DNA from: Corylus avellana | Taxonomy: Eukaryota > Streptophyta > Magnoliopsida > Fagales > Betulaceae | Reading direction: 5' to 3' | DNA length: 64,000 nucleotides | Assembly (NCBI RefSeq): GCF_901000735.1 | Contig: NC_081541.1 | Coordinates: 5,821,021-5,885,020 of the forward strand | Shown here: one piece after another, positions 61,689-64,000 of the stretch | How positions within the stretch are numbered: the stretch's first letter is position 1 | How the letters are laid out: every line of letters begins with the position of its first letter | The notes under the pieces: model-generated | The model's database searches: none | The model's input: only the letters and a program-made list of their open reading frames with translations | What the model was told of the DNA's origin: nothing | Translations under genes and position numbers: made by a program

Positions 61689-63253
61689 ATGGCGAACATC
61701 ACTTTCCCTTCTTCTTCTTCTTCTTCTTCTTCTCTGGATAACCCAGTGGTGTCAGCCGCATCTTCTTCTTCTGGAGCTCCTGAGGACGCCTTTGAAGACG
61801 GCTGCAGTATATGCCTGGAGCCTTTCACCACCGCCGACCCTGCCACTGTATGTCATCACATTACCATTATAATCGTCATCATTAAATTTACTATCTTTTT
61901 CTGTCATTAGACTGTGTTTTGTGTTTCTGTTTTGGTTATTTGTTTGTGTAACTATAGCGCGTGGGTTTGAATGGGTTTGTTTGTTTGTTTTTTTGTTTTT
62001 TTTTTTTAAATTGAGGGAGATCATGGGTTTTGTGTTTCTGACACTGAAAATCGTAGTTTTTTTTTGTTTGTTTTTTTGTTTGTCGGTTTGTTGTTATAAG
62101 GGAGAGGAAAAGGGTTTTCAATATGCTAAGCTTAGTGATCCTTCATGAACTGCCTCTACTTATAGTGGAACAGAAGGAGGGAAAATTACACAAATTTAGA
62201 CTTGGACTTGGGCTGTTGAATAATGAGGATACTATTATATTGGTTTGATGTTCTTTTCCTTTGTTAGTGGGTGTTGCGTTGGGCTTTTGAACGCAACTTG
62301 GTCATGATGATCAATGTCTGGTTTTAAAATTATGTGATAAGTGGGATATGTTATTCAGATCAATCCTCTGATTTCTGGTTGCCTATTTTCGCTTTCTGAA
62401 TATGTTTTGTTGTACTTATCAAAAAAAAAAGAATATGTTTTGTTGTAATTTAGAGGTGACGATGGACAAATGTGATCTGATCTGTCTAATGCGAGTTGGT
62501 ATATCATTGTGAAATCTAGGAAAATTCTTCCATTTAACAGGATCAGGAGAATGGATCCCTTTAGACTGAGGCACTAAAATAAACTGATGGGGATTTTTAA
62601 TGGAAATATTACGTTTCCTAGACAAATATTTCACCAGAGGAGGTAAGAGGATTTGGGATATTGAATACAAACAATTGAAACTTATTCTTGCATCAATTAG
62701 GTATTGTCCTATTTGCTCCGGTTGATTACTTGTTCGGTCACGATATTAAATTGCTCCATGTGGCCAAATATGTGCTTTGGTTAAGAAAGAATGCGTGTAT
62801 AGAAGACTGATGCAAAAATAATATATATTCATATCATGAATCGAAAGATGCCTGCTTTTTCTAAAAACTTGCAGCTTAGATATAGTTACTCTTGGGTTCA
62901 ACTCTTAACTGGAATTTTAACACCTCTGACCTTGTTTCCTGTTTCAGATTACCAGTTGCAAACATGAATATCATCTTCATTGTATTCTTGAATGGTAATC
63001 TAATAAATTTACGCCCACCCCCCGGCACACACACACACACAAACAAATTCCATGAGTTCTTTTTAATTGAACTCATTTATTCTTGTAGGTCTCAAAGAAG
63101 TGAAGAGTGTCCTATATGTTGCCAGTTTGTTATCTTAAAAGATCCTGCCAGGTATATAATTCATTGTGAATAGATCTCTGCCCTTCTTCTCTCTCTTTTG
63201 AGTATCACTGATTAATTCTGCTTCTGTAGCCAAGGGCTTCTAGCTGCAGTGGA
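61689..63253 (+). CDS. RHF1A: RHF1A-like RING-H2 E3 ligase, copy 2, truncated by assembly gap
   Basis: Exons 61689-61847, 62948-62994, 63089-63151 and the first 24 bp of exon 4 from 63230, then N. Exon 1 encodes 53 residues instead of 49 because of an extra Ser stretch, and has LDNP in place of LYNP. The RING-H2 residues are intact, splice sites are conserved, and no stop or frameshift is visible, so it may be a functional tandem paralogue. The rest of the gene cannot be seen. Bases right next to the gap differ from copy 1 and may be unreliable. Confidence 0.8.
62415..62430 (+). mobile_element. Ultra-short L1 tail insertion (16 nt) with 17-bp TSD
   Basis: CTTATCAAAAAAAAAA inserted between perfect 17-bp repeats GAATATGTTTTGTTGTA (62398-62414 and 62431-62447) in RHF1A copy 2 intron 1. 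RHF1A copy 1 (about 44698-44714) has the target sequence once and no insert, a clean empty site. Confidence 0.9.
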
Positions 63254-63353
63254 NNNNNNNNNNNNNNNNNNNNNNNNNNNNNNNNNNNNNNNNNNNNNNN
63301 NNNNNNNNNNNNNNNNNNNNNNNNNNNNNNNNNNNNNNNNNNNNNNNNNNNNN
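63254..63353. other. Assembly gap (100 N)
   Basis: A run of exactly 100 N, the usual placeholder for a gap of unknown size. The left side is RHF1A copy 2 exon 4; the right side is the 5' leader of another RHF1A copy. Confidence 0.98.
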
Positions 63354-63448
63354 GTTCTTTTCTTCATCAACTCCTCCTTCCTCCTCTCTAAAAGTCTCAA
63401 CCGTTCTCATCTATTATCTTCAAGCTCACTCAGCCACACATACCCACA

Positions 63449-64000
63449 ATGGCGAACATCACTTTCCCTCCTTCTTCTTCTTCTTCTTCTTCTCTGGATA
63501 ACCCAGTGGTGTCAGCCGCATCTTCTTCTTCTGGAGCTCCTGAGGACGCCTTTGAAGACGGCTGCAGTATATGCCTGGAGCCCTTCACCACCGCCGACCC
63601 TGCCACAGTATGTCATCACATTACCATTATAATCGTCATCATTAAATTTACTATCTTTTTCTGTCATTAGACTGTGTTTTGTGTTTCTGTTTTGGTTATT
63701 TTTTTGTGTAACTATAGTGCGTGTTGTAGGTTTGAATGGGTTTGTTTGTTTGTTTGTTTCGTCCTTTTTTTTTTTCTTTTTTTTTTTATTTATTTAATTG
63801 AGGGAGATCATGGGTTTTGTGTTTCTGACACTGAAAATCATAGTTTTTTTTTTTTTTTTTTGGTTTGTTGTAATAAGGGAGAGGAAAAGGGTTTTCAATA
63901 TGCTAAACTTGTTATAATGGAACAGAAGGAGGGAGAATTACACAAATTTAGACTTGGACTTGGGCTGTTGAATGAGGAGGATGTTATTATATTGGTTTGA
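63449..64000 (+). CDS. RHF1A: RHF1A-like RING-H2 E3 ligase, copy 3, 5' part only
   Basis: Exon 1 is 63449-63607 (53 codons, opening MANITFPPSSS; first RING cysteines CSICLEPF present) with donor GTATGT; the window ends inside intron 1. It differs from copy 2 by substitutions and several small indels (for example, 63723-63740 reads GTTGTAGGTTTG where copy 2 has lost six bases). It is therefore not a plain repeat of copy 2, but could be an allelic haplotype placed beside it. Confidence 0.75.

Larger units (their letters stand above)
61105..63253. repeat. RHF1A duplicated block, copy 2 (cut by gap)
   Basis: Collinear with 43418-45533. Differences include a longer Ser run in exon 1, a shorter leader (TC)n, and a 33-bp insertion at 62415-62447 in intron 1. 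It ends at the run of N. Confidence 0.9.

Noticed and set aside
63212..63400. Frames running through the N gap
   Set aside because: Artefacts of translating N as open sequence.

Overview
This is plant nuclear DNA, almost certainly from a woody eudicot. The genes have many exons with GT/AG introns and closely resemble Arabidopsis families, the spacers are AT-rich, and transposon scars are dense (MITEs, a TRIM, a SINE, L1 tails). The species cannot be fixed from sequence alone. A Fagales-type tree is my guess from the repeat style and is inference only.

Six gene families are readable. (1) 446-1036, minus: a single-exon 196-aa protein resembling syringolide-induced protein 14-1-1. (2) 9081-17312 and 24286-32218, both minus: two near-identical five-exon genes for VPS9a-type Rab5 guanine-nucleotide exchange factors. 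(3) 34266-37373, minus: an eleven-exon GT31 beta-1,3-galactosyltransferase. (4) 44001-47059, plus: a seven-exon RING-H2 E3 ligase of the RHF1A type, with two further partial copies at 61689-63253 and 63449-64000 separated by a run of 100 N. (5) 51447-52886, plus: translation initiation factor eIF5, with one coding exon and an intron in its 5' leader. (6) 54197-58247, minus: a ten-exon DEAD-box helicase of the plastid RH58 type. Exon boundaries were worked out base by base, and reading phase closes for every complete gene.

Layout. 1-8.7 kb holds gene 1, a MITE cluster and a tRNA-derived SINE. 8.7-34.2 kb is a tandem segmental duplication whose unit runs from just 3' of VPS9 to the 3' end of the GT31 gene. 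Its junction can be read at 23981-23984 as a 4-bp AAAA microhomology. The spacer of the first unit also holds about 5.3 kb of unshared DNA with three ~1-kb tandem repeats. 34.2-37.4 kb is GT31. 37.4-43.9 kb is non-coding with a MITE dimer. 43.9-58.3 kb holds RHF1A, eIF5 and RH58. 58.3-61.1 kb is AT-rich spacer. 61.1 kb to the end is the second RHF1A block, interrupted by the assembly gap.

The genes are ordinary housekeeping and signalling genes (endosomal Rab5 activation, Golgi glycosylation, ubiquitination, translation initiation, plastid RNA metabolism) and do not form a functional cluster. I found no undescribed system. The interesting content is structural: a duplication with a legible breakpoint, paralogue pairs that act as filled and empty sites for mobile elements, three L1 insertions of only 16-18 nt, a 69-bp duplication that makes a second in-frame splice acceptor in GT31, and a 102-bp in-frame duplication in eIF5.
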